In this document: positions 16,544 through 25,085 of the stretch, piece after piece
Layout of the letters: every line of letters starts with the position of its first letter
Numbering within the stretch: the first letter of the stretch is position 1
NCBI RefSeq assembly: GCF_003675385.1
Contig: NZ_RCWZ01000002.1
Coordinates: forward strand, 434,001-498,000
Source: Mucilaginibacter kameinonensis
Lineage (GTDB): Bacteria; Bacteroidota; Bacteroidia; Sphingobacteriales; Sphingobacteriaceae
DNA length: 64,000 bases
Direction of reading: 5' to 3'
Notes under the pieces: generated by a model
Databases searched by the model: none
The model's input: only the letters and a program-made list of their open reading frames with translations
What the model was told of the DNA's origin: nothing
Program-made: the position numbers and the translations under genes

Positions 16544-17245
16544 CTATAAAGAATCGGGATTAGGAATAAAGTTCATAAACGCCTGGAACTTGGCATAGTA
16601 GTTTTGCATGTTTAGCTGGTAATAATAAGCACCGCGTTTTGAGCCTGCTTTGTCTTTGTCAGCCAGTTTGATAAGCAAGCCGGTGGCCAGTACCCTTTTG
16701 CTAAAGTTACGTTTATCAATAGTGGTATTAAACACACTCTCGTAAAGGGTTTGTAATTGAGGAATGGTAAATTTGGTAGGCAAAAGCTCAAACAGGATAG
16801 GGTGCATAGCCGCCTTATAGCGAATGCGTTTGCGGGCTTGCTCAACCATTTCCTGCTGGTCAAATATCAGCTTGGGGGCACGTTTAAGCTGAAACCATTC
16901 GGCCTGGTAATCGTCGCTGATCTGGGCTTCGTATTTATGGATATCAACCAGTGCAAAGTACGCTACGGATACTGTGCGCTCAATAGGATCGCGCTGGGGT
17001 TGCCCAAAAGTATATAACTGTTCAAGATACACGCCCTCCAGGCCGGTTAGCTGCTTAAGGATGCGATTGGCACTTTGGTCAAGGCTTTCATCTGGCTGAA
17101 CAAAGCCGCCCATTAAACTCCAGTTTCCCTTTTCAGGCTGAAAACCTCTTTTTATCAGTAAAATTTTTAAAACTTCGCCATCAAAGCCAAAAATGATACA
17201 ATCAACAGCTAATAATAACCTTGTTTGCTTGGAGTACTTGAGCAT
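16544..17245 (-). CDS. Nudix-domain transcriptional regulator (NrtR/AraR-like)
   Basis: 233 residues. An N-terminal Nudix fold (about 8-140) contains GGFVQPDES and continues NRILKQLTGL, where the catalytic REUXEEXGU residues of a true Nudix hydrolase are not kept. A C-terminal winged-helix part (about 150-225) ends in a basic stretch KAGSKRGAYYY. This is the layout of NrtR-type regulators; in Bacteroidetes a subgroup (AraR) controls arabinose genes. The loss of the Nudix box fits a ligand-sensing rather than hydrolytic role. An exact -7 box (17275-17282) and an 11-bp inverted repeat (17338-17374) lie upstream. Its targets are not evident from the neighbours. Confidence 0.85.
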   Translation of the reverse strand: MLKYSKQTRLLLAVDCIIFGFDGEVLKILLIKRGFQPEKGNWSLMGGFVQPDESLDQSANRILKQLTGLEGVYLEQLYTFGQPQRDPIERTVSVAYFALVDIHKYEAQISDDYQAEWFQLKRAPKLIFDQQEMVEQARKRIRYKAAMHPILFELLPTKFTIPQLQTLYESVFNTTIDKRNFSKRVLATGLLIKLADKDKAGSKRGAYYYQLNMQNYYAKFQAFMNFIPNPDSL

Positions 17246-17274
17246 TTATAACAGTAATAATTTTATGGTAAAAA

Positions 17275-17282
17275 CAAATATA
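17275..17282 (-). promoter_or_regulatory. -7 box TATATTTG for the Nudix regulator
   Basis: An exact TAnnTTTG match on the minus strand, 30 bases before the ATG at 17245. Confidence 0.5.
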
Positions 17283-17337
17283 AAATAACATTTGATATAA
17301 GCCGACAAATTTGCAGGGTTATACCGGTTAAAAAAGT

Positions 17338-17374
17338 ATTAATTTACAATAGTTAGTCAAATGTGTAAATTAAT
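17338..17374. repeat. 11-bp inverted repeat upstream of the Nudix regulator
   Basis: ATTAATTTACA (17338-17348) and TGTAAATTAAT (17364-17374) are perfect inverted copies with a 15-base spacer. It lies between the end of the yjbQ-like gene and the promoter box of the Nudix-type regulator. It may be an operator for that regulator or a weak AT-rich terminator for the gene before it. Confidence 0.5.
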
Positions 17375-17412
17375 TGTCCTTTTTACAATCATAAATGCTA
17401 TTTATAATTATT

Positions 17413-17835
17413 TTATTCTCCCCAGGCGGTTATCACCAGCATGCGGTTGCCACCATGGTTACGGTGTTCGCACAGATAAATACCCTGCCACATACCTAAG
17501 GCAAGCCTGCCGTTGCGGATAGGGATAGTTACCGAACTGCCCAACATAGCCGCCTTCAAATGCGCGGGCATATCATCGGGCCCTTCGTCATCATGTAAAT
17601 AGTCTGGGTCGTTTTCTGGCACAGCTTTGCTAAAGTACATTTCAAAGTCCTGCCGTACGGTTGGGTCGGCATTTTCATTAATGGTTAATGAGGCCGAAGT
17701 ATGCTGTATAAATACCTGGCAAATGCCGGTTTTAAACTCATGTAGCTGGGGTAGTGCATTGGCCACTTCGGAGGTGATGAGGTGAAAACCCCTTCTGCGT
17801 TCCCTGAGCTGAAGCATTTGCTGAACAATTTTCAT
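17413..17835 (-). CDS. YjbQ family protein (UPF0047)
   Basis: 140 residues, the normal length. Conserved family motifs are visible: VFIQHTSASLTINENADP, then HDDEGPDDMPAHLK, then the C-terminal GTWQ-like GMWQGIYLCEHR. The family is annotated as secondary thiamine-phosphate synthase from complementation work; the physiological function is uncertain. It is cytoplasmic and a single gene with its own -7 box at 17862-17869. Confidence 0.92.
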   Translation of the reverse strand: MKIVQQMLQLRERRRGFHLITSEVANALPQLHEFKTGICQVFIQHTSASLTINENADPTVRQDFEMYFSKAVPENDPDYLHDDEGPDDMPAHLKAAMLGSSVTIPIRNGRLALGMWQGIYLCEHRNHGGNRMLVITAWGE

Positions 17836-17861
17836 AAACAGTGTGCTTTATAACGATGCTG

Positions 17862-17869
17862 CAAACATA
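17862..17869 (-). promoter_or_regulatory. -7 box TATGTTTG for the yjbQ-like gene
   Basis: An exact TAnnTTTG match on the minus strand, 27 bases before the ATG at 17835. Confidence 0.5.
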
Positions 17870-17940
17870 TCTATAAAGATTGTTCCGTTTTTGTTTTGAG
17901 TGGCTTGCGTTATTAAAATTATTTGTTTGTTTTATGGCGA

Positions 17941-18276
17941 TCAGGCAACAATTGAGGGATTTATGCTTACAGTTTCGGCAGTAAATAGCCGGTTAATGAA
18001 TGCCTTTATTTTTTCAATGAAACTTTTCCTGACTGGTTTTTCAATAGTTTGAATTTGATCATTATCCGGGGGCTTGGGGCTATCCGCGTCCTGCATTTCT
18101 TCCAAAACAATTTCGCGGATTTCGGGGTCACGGTTTACAATCTCATCCAGTTCACTAAGCTCGTTAAACGTAGCTGTACCGTTTTTTTGCCGCTTAATAA
18201 GTATCTCAAAGCGGTCCTGGTTAAACGTACGCCTTTCTAATTGCTTGCCGTATTTCATGACATTTATAGTAATCAT
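17941..18276 (-). CDS. Hypothetical protein, charged, 111 residues
   Basis: I do not recognise this protein. It is rich in charged residues, with a predicted helical N-terminal part (QDRFEILIKRQKNGT), an acidic middle (IVLEEMQDAD) and a lysine-rich helix near the C-terminus (KSFIEKIKAFINRLF) that could be amphipathic. A second ATG at 18258 (MKYGKQLE) is a possible start. No signal peptide or clear domain. It has composition typical of a real gene and no competing frame. Confidence 0.5.
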   Translation of the reverse strand: MITINVMKYGKQLERRTFNQDRFEILIKRQKNGTATFNELSELDEIVNRDPEIREIVLEEMQDADSPKPPDNDQIQTIEKPVRKSFIEKIKAFINRLFTAETVSINPSIVA

Positions 18277-18463
18277 TTTTATAAACTCAAATTAAGTGCC
18301 ATGTATATATATTGTTGATTATCAGTATTTTGATTTTGTGTTGAGTTTTAGACTTGCATCATTCTGAGACAGGTGTCGTTCGTTTTCGTGCAGGGGGGCT
18401 GTTTCATAAAATAGGTTTTACTAACTTGTATTAGTATTTTTAAATAAAACACACTCGTTACGC

Positions 18464-18967
18464 ATGAATTGGTGGCCCTATGAAAAATTCTTTGTTATAA
18501 GTACGCTTAACCTCGACGAGGTAAAATCAAGAATGATAGAACAAGTGACCCCGGCTTCTTCAGTAACTTTCTTCGAACAATTAACGAATATATATCCTGC
18601 AACTTTTAAGGGTTATGTAAATGCCGATGGGTTTAAAATTGAGCCTGTAATTGTTGGTCGCAATTCGTTTATTCCTTTAATAAAGGGAAAATTTGAAGCA
18701 ACAGAATCAGGGAGTAGAGTTTCTATAACTATGGCTATGCATAATGAGATATCTTATATTATAATAGGTGTGGCAACGTTTTTAGTATTTGCAGGGTTGA
18801 TGAGTTGTTTGAGTACATTACAATCGGGTAAATTTGATTTTGCATCGTTGGGGCCATTTGCGATACTGGCACTCATTTACCTGATGGTGATATATGGCTT
18901 TAATTCAGAGAGTAATAGTTGCAGGACATTTTTGATTGAATTATTAGAGGGCGAATATGAACGATAG
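18464..18967 (+). CDS. Uncharacterised membrane protein with two transmembrane helices
   Basis: 167 residues. A soluble N-terminal part (1-100) contains GRNSFIPLIKGKFE followed by GSRVSITMAMH, a pattern I have seen in unannotated small membrane proteins. Two hydrophobic helices follow at about 103-122 and 132-150. The stop codon overlaps the start of the next gene (18957), which suggests coupled translation with a VOC protein. Function unknown. Confidence 0.65.
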   Translation: MNWWPYEKFFVISTLNLDEVKSRMIEQVTPASSVTFFEQLTNIYPATFKGYVNADGFKIEPVIVGRNSFIPLIKGKFEATESGSRVSITMAMHNEISYIIIGVATFLVFAGLMSCLSTLQSGKFDFASLGPFAILALIYLMVIYGFNSESNSCRTFLIELLEGEYER

Positions 18968-19370
18968 CATCACAAAACAAATACAAGGCTTAGCCCCACT
19001 GTTGCAGGTATTTGACATGCCTGTTGCTTTAGGCTTTTACCGGGATGTGCTGGGTTTTGAAGTAGTACAAGCCTCGGGTGAAAGAGATGATGTGGATTGG
19101 GTGTTACTGAAGCTCAACAACATAGAACTTATGCTTAACACCGCGTATGAAAAACCAAACCAGCCATCAGAACCAGATGAGCGGCGCATAGCGGCTCATA
19201 CGGATACGTCGTTGTATTTCGGCCACCCCGATATCGATAAACTGTATAGTTATTTATTAGATAATGGCATGCATCTTAAAGAGCCTCAAATTACAGGTTA
19301 TGGCTGGAAAGCTATTTACCTGCTTGATCCCGATGGGTATTTGCTGTGTTTTCACTGGCCTGTAAATTAG
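18957..19370 (+). CDS. VOC family protein (glyoxalase/bleomycin-resistance fold)
   Basis: 137 residues with the paired beta-alpha-beta-beta-beta layout: LLQVFDMPVALGFYRDVLGFEV at the start and YGWKAIYLLDPDGYLLCFHW at the end, the classical terminal motif. A candidate metal residue is His in RIAAHTDT. It overlaps the preceding membrane protein gene by 11 bases. Enzymes of this fold include glyoxalases, dioxygenases and antibiotic-binding proteins; which of these applies cannot be told. Confidence 0.85.
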   Translation: MNDSITKQIQGLAPLLQVFDMPVALGFYRDVLGFEVVQASGERDDVDWVLLKLNNIELMLNTAYEKPNQPSEPDERRIAAHTDTSLYFGHPDIDKLYSYLLDNGMHLKEPQITGYGWKAIYLLDPDGYLLCFHWPVN

Positions 19371-19372
19371 CC

Positions 19373-19768
19373 CTACAGCTTTTCGTAATGGTCTTCCGGG
19401 CCGTCGGCGGCCAGAGGGACTGTCCCGTAAAATGTTAATATCTTACCATCTATTTTGAAAAATGTGATGCTATTGGCCGCGGTATCGTTATCAAACATGA
19501 TCTGTTCGTGCGCATTATCATACCTGCGGGTGCGGTAGGTGCCGCTTTTTTTCAGCGTATCTTTATTTAATCGCTGATAAGTGGTTGCCGTAAACACAAT
19601 AATGTTACCATTGCCTGGTTTTACAGCATTGTAATTTTGAGGAGTAGCGCAATAACAGCTTGAACCGCGATACTCCCATTTGCCAATAAGCTGTTCATTA
19701 TTAGGTGTTTTATCTTTTTTACAGCTTAGTAAAGCGGCAAACACGCAAAATAAAAGTAGCCTTTTCAT
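19373..19768 (-). CDS. Small lipoprotein, lipocalin-like
   Basis: 131 residues. A lipoprotein signal peptide ends at AALLSC (Cys16), followed by KKDK. The segment LIGKWEYRGSSCYC and later strand-turn patterns resemble the lipocalin-like domain of Bacteroidota lipoproteins (GxWxx... start). Two cysteines in SSCYCAT may form a disulfide. It converges on the VOC gene with only 2 bases between stops. Function unknown. Confidence 0.7.
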   Translation of the reverse strand: MKRLLLFCVFAALLSCKKDKTPNNEQLIGKWEYRGSSCYCATPQNYNAVKPGNGNIIVFTATTYQRLNKDTLKKSGTYRTRRYDNAHEQIMFDNDTAANSITFFKIDGKILTFYGTVPLAADGPEDHYEKL

Positions 19769-19909
19769 ATCCTAATGTTTATAATGCTTTACGAAAGGCT
19801 GGTAAGAAACGCTACATGTAACCTTAGATAGTAACAGTTTCAATACATAATTTGCAGCGTTGGTTTAATTAAGTATTTTGGTGTAAACCAATCTATTCTC
19901 CTATAACTC

Positions 19910-20848
19910 ATGAAACAACAAAACTTATCAAGGCGCAGGTTTATTGGCAATAGCGCGCTTGCAGCAGCCGGATTTTTAGCATTTTCAAAATCATCATTTG
20001 CCGGTAGTTTTTTGAACAGCGCCGATAAACCTAACTCGCTTATTAATGGTGTGCAGATAGGGGTGATCACCTACTCATTCCGCAGTATGCCGGGCGCTAT
20101 CGATGATTTGCTGAAATACTGTATCGACTGCAATATCAGCGCTATTGAATTGATGGGTGACGCTGCTGAAGCTTACGCCGGAGCGCCCAAGCGTGAGGCC
20201 AATGAGGATTGGACTGCTTTTGGCAAGAAGATGGCTGAATGGCGTGCCGCCGCCCCAATGGATAAGTTTAAGGAGATCAAGAAAATGTACAATAATGCAG
20301 GTGTAAGCATTTACGCCTGGAAACCCAACGCCCTCGGCACTAAGAACACCGATGCTGAAATTGATTATGCCTTTAACGCGGGAAAAGCCCTTGGAGTAAA
20401 CCACGTAACCGTTGAACTGCCTGATGAGGCCCAGACTAAACGACTTGGTGACATAGCCGCAAAACATAAAATGATGGTTGGCTATCATGCCCATACCCAG
20501 GCCACACCAACGCTTTGGGATACGGCTTTAAGTCAGTCAAAATATAATGGTATTAATCTTGATATCGGTCACTACGTAGCTGGTACCAGCAGCAGCCCGG
20601 TGCCGTTCATCGAAAAATATCACGACCGGATAACCAGCATGCATATTAAAGACCGCAAGTTTAAAGACGGCCCTAACCAGCCATGGGGTCAAGGTGATAC
20701 ACCTATAAAAGAGGTATTAGCTTTGCTTAAAAATAACCACTATAAGTTCCCGGCTACAATTGAGTTGGAATATAAGATCCCTGAAGGATCAGACGCGGTA
20801 AAAGAGGTGAAAATTTGCAGACAGTTTGCAGCAGATGCTTTGGCATAG
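19910..20848 (+). CDS. Sugar phosphate isomerase/epimerase-like TIM barrel, Tat-exported
   Basis: 312 residues. The N-terminus carries a twin-arginine signal (LSRRRFIGNSALAAAGFLAF). The mature part is an AP endonuclease family 2 / xylose isomerase-like TIM barrel: IGVITYSFRSM, AIELMG, VELPDE, GYHAHTQ, NLDIGHY, MHIKDR and a final IELEY, with metal-binding His, Asp and Glu at expected places. Many such secreted proteins in Bacteroidota are annotated as sugar phosphate isomerases but the substrate is unknown; an unphosphorylated sugar is likely in the periplasm. It is a single gene. Confidence 0.88.
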   Translation: MKQQNLSRRRFIGNSALAAAGFLAFSKSSFAGSFLNSADKPNSLINGVQIGVITYSFRSMPGAIDDLLKYCIDCNISAIELMGDAAEAYAGAPKREANEDWTAFGKKMAEWRAAAPMDKFKEIKKMYNNAGVSIYAWKPNALGTKNTDAEIDYAFNAGKALGVNHVTVELPDEAQTKRLGDIAAKHKMMVGYHAHTQATPTLWDTALSQSKYNGINLDIGHYVAGTSSSPVPFIEKYHDRITSMHIKDRKFKDGPNQPWGQGDTPIKEVLALLKNNHYKFPATIELEYKIPEGSDAVKEVKICRQFAADALA

Positions 20849-20935
20849 TAAATACATTTTGTAATTGATGAATGTGCGCAGCCCGCCGTATTTACATTTA
20901 TGTTTGTTAAATTTAAACTGTTAATAAACGGATGT

Positions 20936-21112
20936 ATGAACGCGGGTTGCAAACTTAAATTAGAATGGGTGCCTGAAGCTTATAAGGCTGGGGTTGATAT
21001 TGGCAGCCAATCGAACAGCGTTACAGAAAGGCAGCCATTATCTGATAAAAGCTTGTTATACGGTCATTCGGTAAAAAAGTATTTGGGCAAACAGCTCTAT
21101 CCAAAGAAATAG
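20936..21112 (+). CDS. Possible small hypothetical protein
   Basis: 58 residues from the ATG at 20936 (an ATG at 20900 would add 12). The composition is mixed and protein-like (EWVPEAYKAGVDIG, DKSLLYGHSVKKYLG), with a basic C-terminus. No domain recognised, no clear ribosome binding site. It lies alone between two plus-strand genes. This could be a chance frame. Confidence 0.35.
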   Translation: MNAGCKLKLEWVPEAYKAGVDIGSQSNSVTERQPLSDKSLLYGHSVKKYLGKQLYPKK

Positions 21113-21194
21113 AATACGTTTTTACAGGATTGTATGTACAGCTAATAAATTATTTTACCTTAGATGAGCTGTATTTGACACCGGCCTTATCATC

Positions 21195-22151
21195 ATGAAA
21201 AAAATACTGTTTTGCGCATTGCTGTTAGTTCAGTCTGTGTTTGCGCAAATACCTAAACCACAAAAAAATACTTATGTAAACGATTTCGCGCATGTATTAA
21301 CCGCCGATCAGGTTTATGGCTTAAATAAAGAAATTTATCGCATCGAAAAAGCGTCTACCGTACAGATCGCTATAGTATTGGTAAAAACTGTGCCTGCTAA
21401 ATATACCATCGAGAAATACACAAAACTTATAGGGAAAAAATGGCATGTAGGTAAAGCGCATAATGGTATCGTGTATGTTGCTGCTATTGATCAGCACAAA
21501 CAACGGATAGAATTGGATAGCATGGCACTGGCCCGGTTAACTATAATCGAACGTGAGGGGTTACTCAGTGCCATCAAGCCATACTTCAAGACAGGCGATT
21601 ATAATGGTGGTCTGCATGATTTTGTCGGCAGGCTCAGCCAATACTTTGTGCCTCCCCCTCCAGAACCTGTTAAGGCAGATAAACCGGCAGCAGTAGAAAA
21701 GCCTGACAACGCAAAGGTTTCGGACGGGACTGTTATTTTGATTGTTTTGATAGTTTGTGTCGTCACAATGCTCACGTTTTTGGGTTTGGTGTGGTTGATT
21801 ATTAAAGGGATAAAGTCAATAACCACCGGGCGTGGAAATAGAACGGTTGTATATGAATCGGATGATTATTCATATTCCCGCCCTTCATGGTTTTGGCGCT
21901 GGCGGCATCGTCATTATCACGGCGGTAATTATTACAACAACAGAAGTTCTTCGGTTTTTATAAGCAGTTCCGGCAGTTCCCGACAGGTTGATGATGAAGA
22001 AGATAATAAACCATCTAACTGGGGAAATTGGGGCGACTCATCTTCGGATGATAATAACGATTCTGATGATAGCTATAAACGTAGTGGAGGCTCGTCATCC
22101 TCATCCGAGGGGAGCTTTTCAAGTAGTGGGGGCTCTACCTCAGATTGGTAA
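21195..22151 (+). CDS. TPM domain protein (YgcG family)
   Basis: 318 residues. A signal peptide (to about VFAQ) precedes a TPM domain at about 25-155 (YVNDFAHVLTADQV at its start, VGKAHNGIVYVAAIDQ in the middle). A proline-rich linker, one membrane helix at about 178-202 (ILIVLIVCVVTMLTFLG) and a low-complexity Ser/Gly/Asp tail follow, the usual YgcG order although the tail is long. TPM domains may have acid phosphatase or chaperone-type roles; in this family the function is unclear. The protein sits in the inner membrane with the TPM domain outside. Confidence 0.85.
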   Translation: MKKILFCALLLVQSVFAQIPKPQKNTYVNDFAHVLTADQVYGLNKEIYRIEKASTVQIAIVLVKTVPAKYTIEKYTKLIGKKWHVGKAHNGIVYVAAIDQHKQRIELDSMALARLTIIEREGLLSAIKPYFKTGDYNGGLHDFVGRLSQYFVPPPPEPVKADKPAAVEKPDNAKVSDGTVILIVLIVCVVTMLTFLGLVWLIIKGIKSITTGRGNRTVVYESDDYSYSRPSWFWRWRHRHYHGGNYYNNRSSSVFISSSGSSRQVDDEEDNKPSNWGNWGDSSSDDNNDSDDSYKRSGGSSSSSEGSFSSSGGSTSDW

Positions 22152-22198
22152 ACTGTATCGGGATAGCGGACTTGTGAAAGAAATTCTATCTTTATCAA

Positions 22199-22450
22199 AT
22201 GGAGTCAAAAATATTTTCATATAAGGTAGATGGCGTGGCGCTTGAACCGGTTAATGATCAGTTAAGTATAAGCCCGGTGTTTGACCGTAAGGAGCTGCTT
22301 ACCAAACTGAAAGATCTTTTTAAAGATGACGATTATAAGTTAGATGAACGTAGCTTCGATTATAAAATTAAAGATGGCCAGCTTTACATAGAGGGTGCAG
22401 TAACCAAACATGTGGAAGCTAAGTCGATAGGGTTTATGAGCGGAAAATAA
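22199..22450 (+). CDS. Small hypothetical protein, 83 residues
   Basis: I do not recognise this protein. It is soluble, acidic and basic in alternation (LLTKLKDLFKDDDYKLDERSF), with a short beta-like C-terminus (GQLYIEGAVTKHVEAKS). It begins 47 bases after the TPM gene and may share its transcript. It converges on the response regulator. Composition supports a real gene. Confidence 0.55.
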   Translation: MESKIFSYKVDGVALEPVNDQLSISPVFDRKELLTKLKDLFKDDDYKLDERSFDYKIKDGQLYIEGAVTKHVEAKSIGFMSGK

Positions 22451-22479
22451 AAGAAAATCACTTGTTTCAGGGTTGGTTA

Positions 22480-22869
22480 TTAATTAATCCTGAAACTTGT
22501 AAATGTTTCCCTGGTGACAGGTTTGGTATAGTATGATTTTACATGCTGATACTGTTTTGAGCGTATCAGGTCCTTTGGCAATATTGAGAAGGTTACGATG
22601 TAAATTTCAATAGTTTTAGCTATCAGGGAATGTATTTTTTTAAACTCATCCAGAAATTCCCAGCCGCTGAACGGGCTCATATAAAGATCAAGAAAAATAA
22701 CATCGGGCAGCTCATCTGCATTTTGCAAATGCTCCCTGATATATCGGATAGAATGCTCGGCATTGGTACTGTATGTTACAGCGTCAAATGCAAGATATTT
22801 TTCCTGCATTCCCTTAATAATGGCAATATCTATTTGATTGTCATCTATATATAAAAGCGTTTTGGCCAT
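22480..22869 (-). CDS. Single-domain response regulator
   Basis: 129 residues, one receiver domain and no output domain. Acidic pocket Asp9/Asp10 (YIDDNQ), phospho-acceptor Asp61 in PDVIFLDLYM, the Thr/Ser in IVTFS and Lys in TKPV are all present. It would relay phosphate, act by protein contact, or serve as a sink, as in other CheY-like proteins of this phylum. No kinase is adjacent; the nearest is the TPR kinase at 14465-16333. A short inverted repeat (TTTCAGG/CCTGAAA, 22465-22495) overlaps its 3-prime end and could end transcription from both sides. Confidence 0.9.
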   Translation of the reverse strand: MAKTLLYIDDNQIDIAIIKGMQEKYLAFDAVTYSTNAEHSIRYIREHLQNADELPDVIFLDLYMSPFSGWEFLDEFKKIHSLIAKTIEIYIVTFSILPKDLIRSKQYQHVKSYYTKPVTRETFTSFRIN

Positions 22870-23129
22870 TAGGTCAGATTTAGATCACCACTAATATAGC
22901 TAAAAGCTATAATGGTATTTTGTAAGTGGCAGATATCTGCAGCTGATTAAGCCAAAGTGTGAAAAATGTGATGCTGTTTAATTGGTTGATTATTAGGTTT
23001 TTGATTTTATTTTTTCAAGCACTTTCCCATTATTGTACAATTTTATTTTAGGTTAATAATACCTCTTATAACCTATAAATTGTTCAGGGAGAAAATATGT
23101 TATAAAAGGTAAACTGTTATAGCGATAGG

Positions 23130-23483
23130 TTATTGCTCTACAAAATGCCAGCAAACCCCGGCAATATCTATAATGTTAAACTCTTTGCCGTAGCTTTCCT
23201 GACTGATTTCGCCTATCCGGATACTAAAGCGTTGAGGCAGTTGCTTGTCTATAACCATTTGTCTGAAGGCCGATACGTCGGTTATTTTGACGCTGAGCAT
23301 AAAGTTTTGAGCAAAATCGGGCTGATCATAACGTTGCAGGATAAAGCGGCAGCTGTCTTTTTGAAATCCGATATAGTCGCCCGAATCCCAGTTAATCTTA
23401 AATCCCAGTTCCTGGAAAAGCTGTTTTGAACCTTCAAAATCGCTGCCTGAAGGTACGAAGGGCTCAAGTGATAAAAACTCCAT
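23130..23483 (-). CDS. VOC family protein
   Basis: 117 residues from the ATG at 23483 (MEFLSLEPFVPSG); an ATG at 23516 would add 11 residues that do not fit the fold. The pattern EPFVPSGSDFEGSKQLFQELGF is the first half of a VOC module and DIAGVCWHFVE the ending. The middle differs from the VOC protein at 18957, so they are not close copies. No clear metal site. Function unknown, possibly ligand binding. Confidence 0.75.
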   Translation of the reverse strand: MEFLSLEPFVPSGSDFEGSKQLFQELGFKINWDSGDYIGFQKDSCRFILQRYDQPDFAQNFMLSVKITDVSAFRQMVIDKQLPQRFSIRIGEISQESYGKEFNIIDIAGVCWHFVEQ

Positions 23484-23703
23484 ATGGTTTGGCGGATAGT
23501 ATATGTATGTAAACATAGCAAATGCGATTCGGAATTAACAGAGTAAAAAGCTTCTGCCTTATAAGCCTTAAATCGTATCAATTTTTCTTCAATTCATCTC
23601 AATGTGGTGTTTGGATAAAAAGTGGAAAGGTTATTTTATTGATGTTTGCCGCTGTTTTAACCTGCAACGCCTGCCAATTACGGGCGTTTGAATTAAATAA
23701 CCA

Positions 23704-24801
23704 ATGGAAATAGCAGAACCTGTAGCAGCGCCACCAGTAGTAAAAACCAAACAGCATTTCGAAATTTTAGATGGCCTTCGCGGTATCGCCGCCATCGCGG
23801 TTGTAATATTCCATTTTATGGAATTTGTTGTTCCTGATTATAATAAAAGCTTTATCGCGCATGCTTATCTCGCGGTTGATTTCTTTTTCTGCTTGTCTGG
23901 TTTTGTGATAGCTTACGCCTATGATAGCAAACTGAAAAGTTTAGGCCTCCCGCTGTTCTTTAAGCTCAGGCTTATTCGTTTGCACCCACTGGTGGTTATT
24001 GGTTCGGTTATTGGGTTACTTGCTTTTGTTTTTGATCCGTTCAGTAATCTTTATGCAACTTATGGTATTGGGCAAACTTTGCTGATGTTTTTGAGTTCCT
24101 CTTTACTCATTCCGTACCCGCTTATTCACGAGCGGTATTTTAACCTATTCCATCTTAATCCGCCAACATGGTCGTTATTTTGGGAGTACATTGCCAATAT
24201 TGTTTATGCTTTGGTATTGGTTAAAATCCGGAATAAAGGATTGTGGTTGTTAACAGTAGTTGCAGCTATTTTGCTGTGCTATGAGGCCTCAACGGCAAAA
24301 TGCCTCGCGGTAGGTTATGGTGGCGATAATTTTGGAGGCGGAGCAATCCGGGTTTTCTATTCCTTTTTAGCGGGAATTCTAGTGTATCGTTCAAACTTTA
24401 TCATTAAATCACGTTTAGGCTTTTTAGTTATCGGGTTAATGCTGTTAATAGTCTTCCTGGTACCTTTTTCAGATGAAACAAACCATATAACCGACCCGCT
24501 TATCGTGATCTTTTATTTCCCGTTCCTGGTGGCGCTTGGTGCAGGGGCTGGGCTGCATACCCGCTTTGCTAAAATTTGTAAATTTTCCGGCGATATCTCC
24601 TATCCGCTGTATGTGATCCACTATCCGTTTCTATGGCTGTTTTTGAGCTATCTGGAAGCTAAGAAGCCTTCAATGGGGCAGATGATAACCATGATTCCGG
24701 TAGGGGTGATACTGTTGACCGGTTTGGCTTACGTGATTATGATTTGCCTTGATATCCCTATCCGTAAGCATCTGAAGAATGGGCTGCGGAAAGGGCAGTA
24801 G
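23704..24801 (+). CDS. Acyltransferase 3 family membrane protein
   Basis: 365 residues with about ten membrane helices. The family start FEILDGLRGIAAIAVVIFHF carries the catalytic-type His at its end, and the late motif ISYPLYVIHYPF is typical. Such enzymes O-acylate sugars of surface polysaccharides or secreted compounds at the inner membrane. There are no glycan biosynthesis genes next to it, so the substrate cannot be named. The gene is complete and alone. Confidence 0.9.
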   Translation: MEIAEPVAAPPVVKTKQHFEILDGLRGIAAIAVVIFHFMEFVVPDYNKSFIAHAYLAVDFFFCLSGFVIAYAYDSKLKSLGLPLFFKLRLIRLHPLVVIGSVIGLLAFVFDPFSNLYATYGIGQTLLMFLSSSLLIPYPLIHERYFNLFHLNPPTWSLFWEYIANIVYALVLVKIRNKGLWLLTVVAAILLCYEASTAKCLAVGYGGDNFGGGAIRVFYSFLAGILVYRSNFIIKSRLGFLVIGLMLLIVFLVPFSDETNHITDPLIVIFYFPFLVALGAGAGLHTRFAKICKFSGDISYPLYVIHYPFLWLFLSYLEAKKPSMGQMITMIPVGVILLTGLAYVIMICLDIPIRKHLKNGLRKGQ

Positions 24802-25085
24802 TATAGTAACATGTTGTTTACAAACTGGAATTTTTTAGTTTCGGGGCAATAAAATGCATTCGGCTTCGTTTTATTTTTCCACAAATTATAGCTTTCGTGA
24901 AAAGATTCTACATGTCTTATAGTGTAGTTTTTACACATTAGGTGCTGATTATCAGTTGTAAAAGCATAATGCTTTGTTAAAAAAGTACCACTACAACAGC
25001 ACTACTTCAATTTATTATCATGTTTTTGATATGTTAAATTAAAATTTACTTTTTACTTTTATCTCACCAATTATATTAAACTACA

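Noticed and set aside
23522-23713. 63-codon plus-strand frame before the acyltransferase
   Set aside because: It overlaps the acyltransferase start and the hydrophobic stretch looks accidental; no family recognised.
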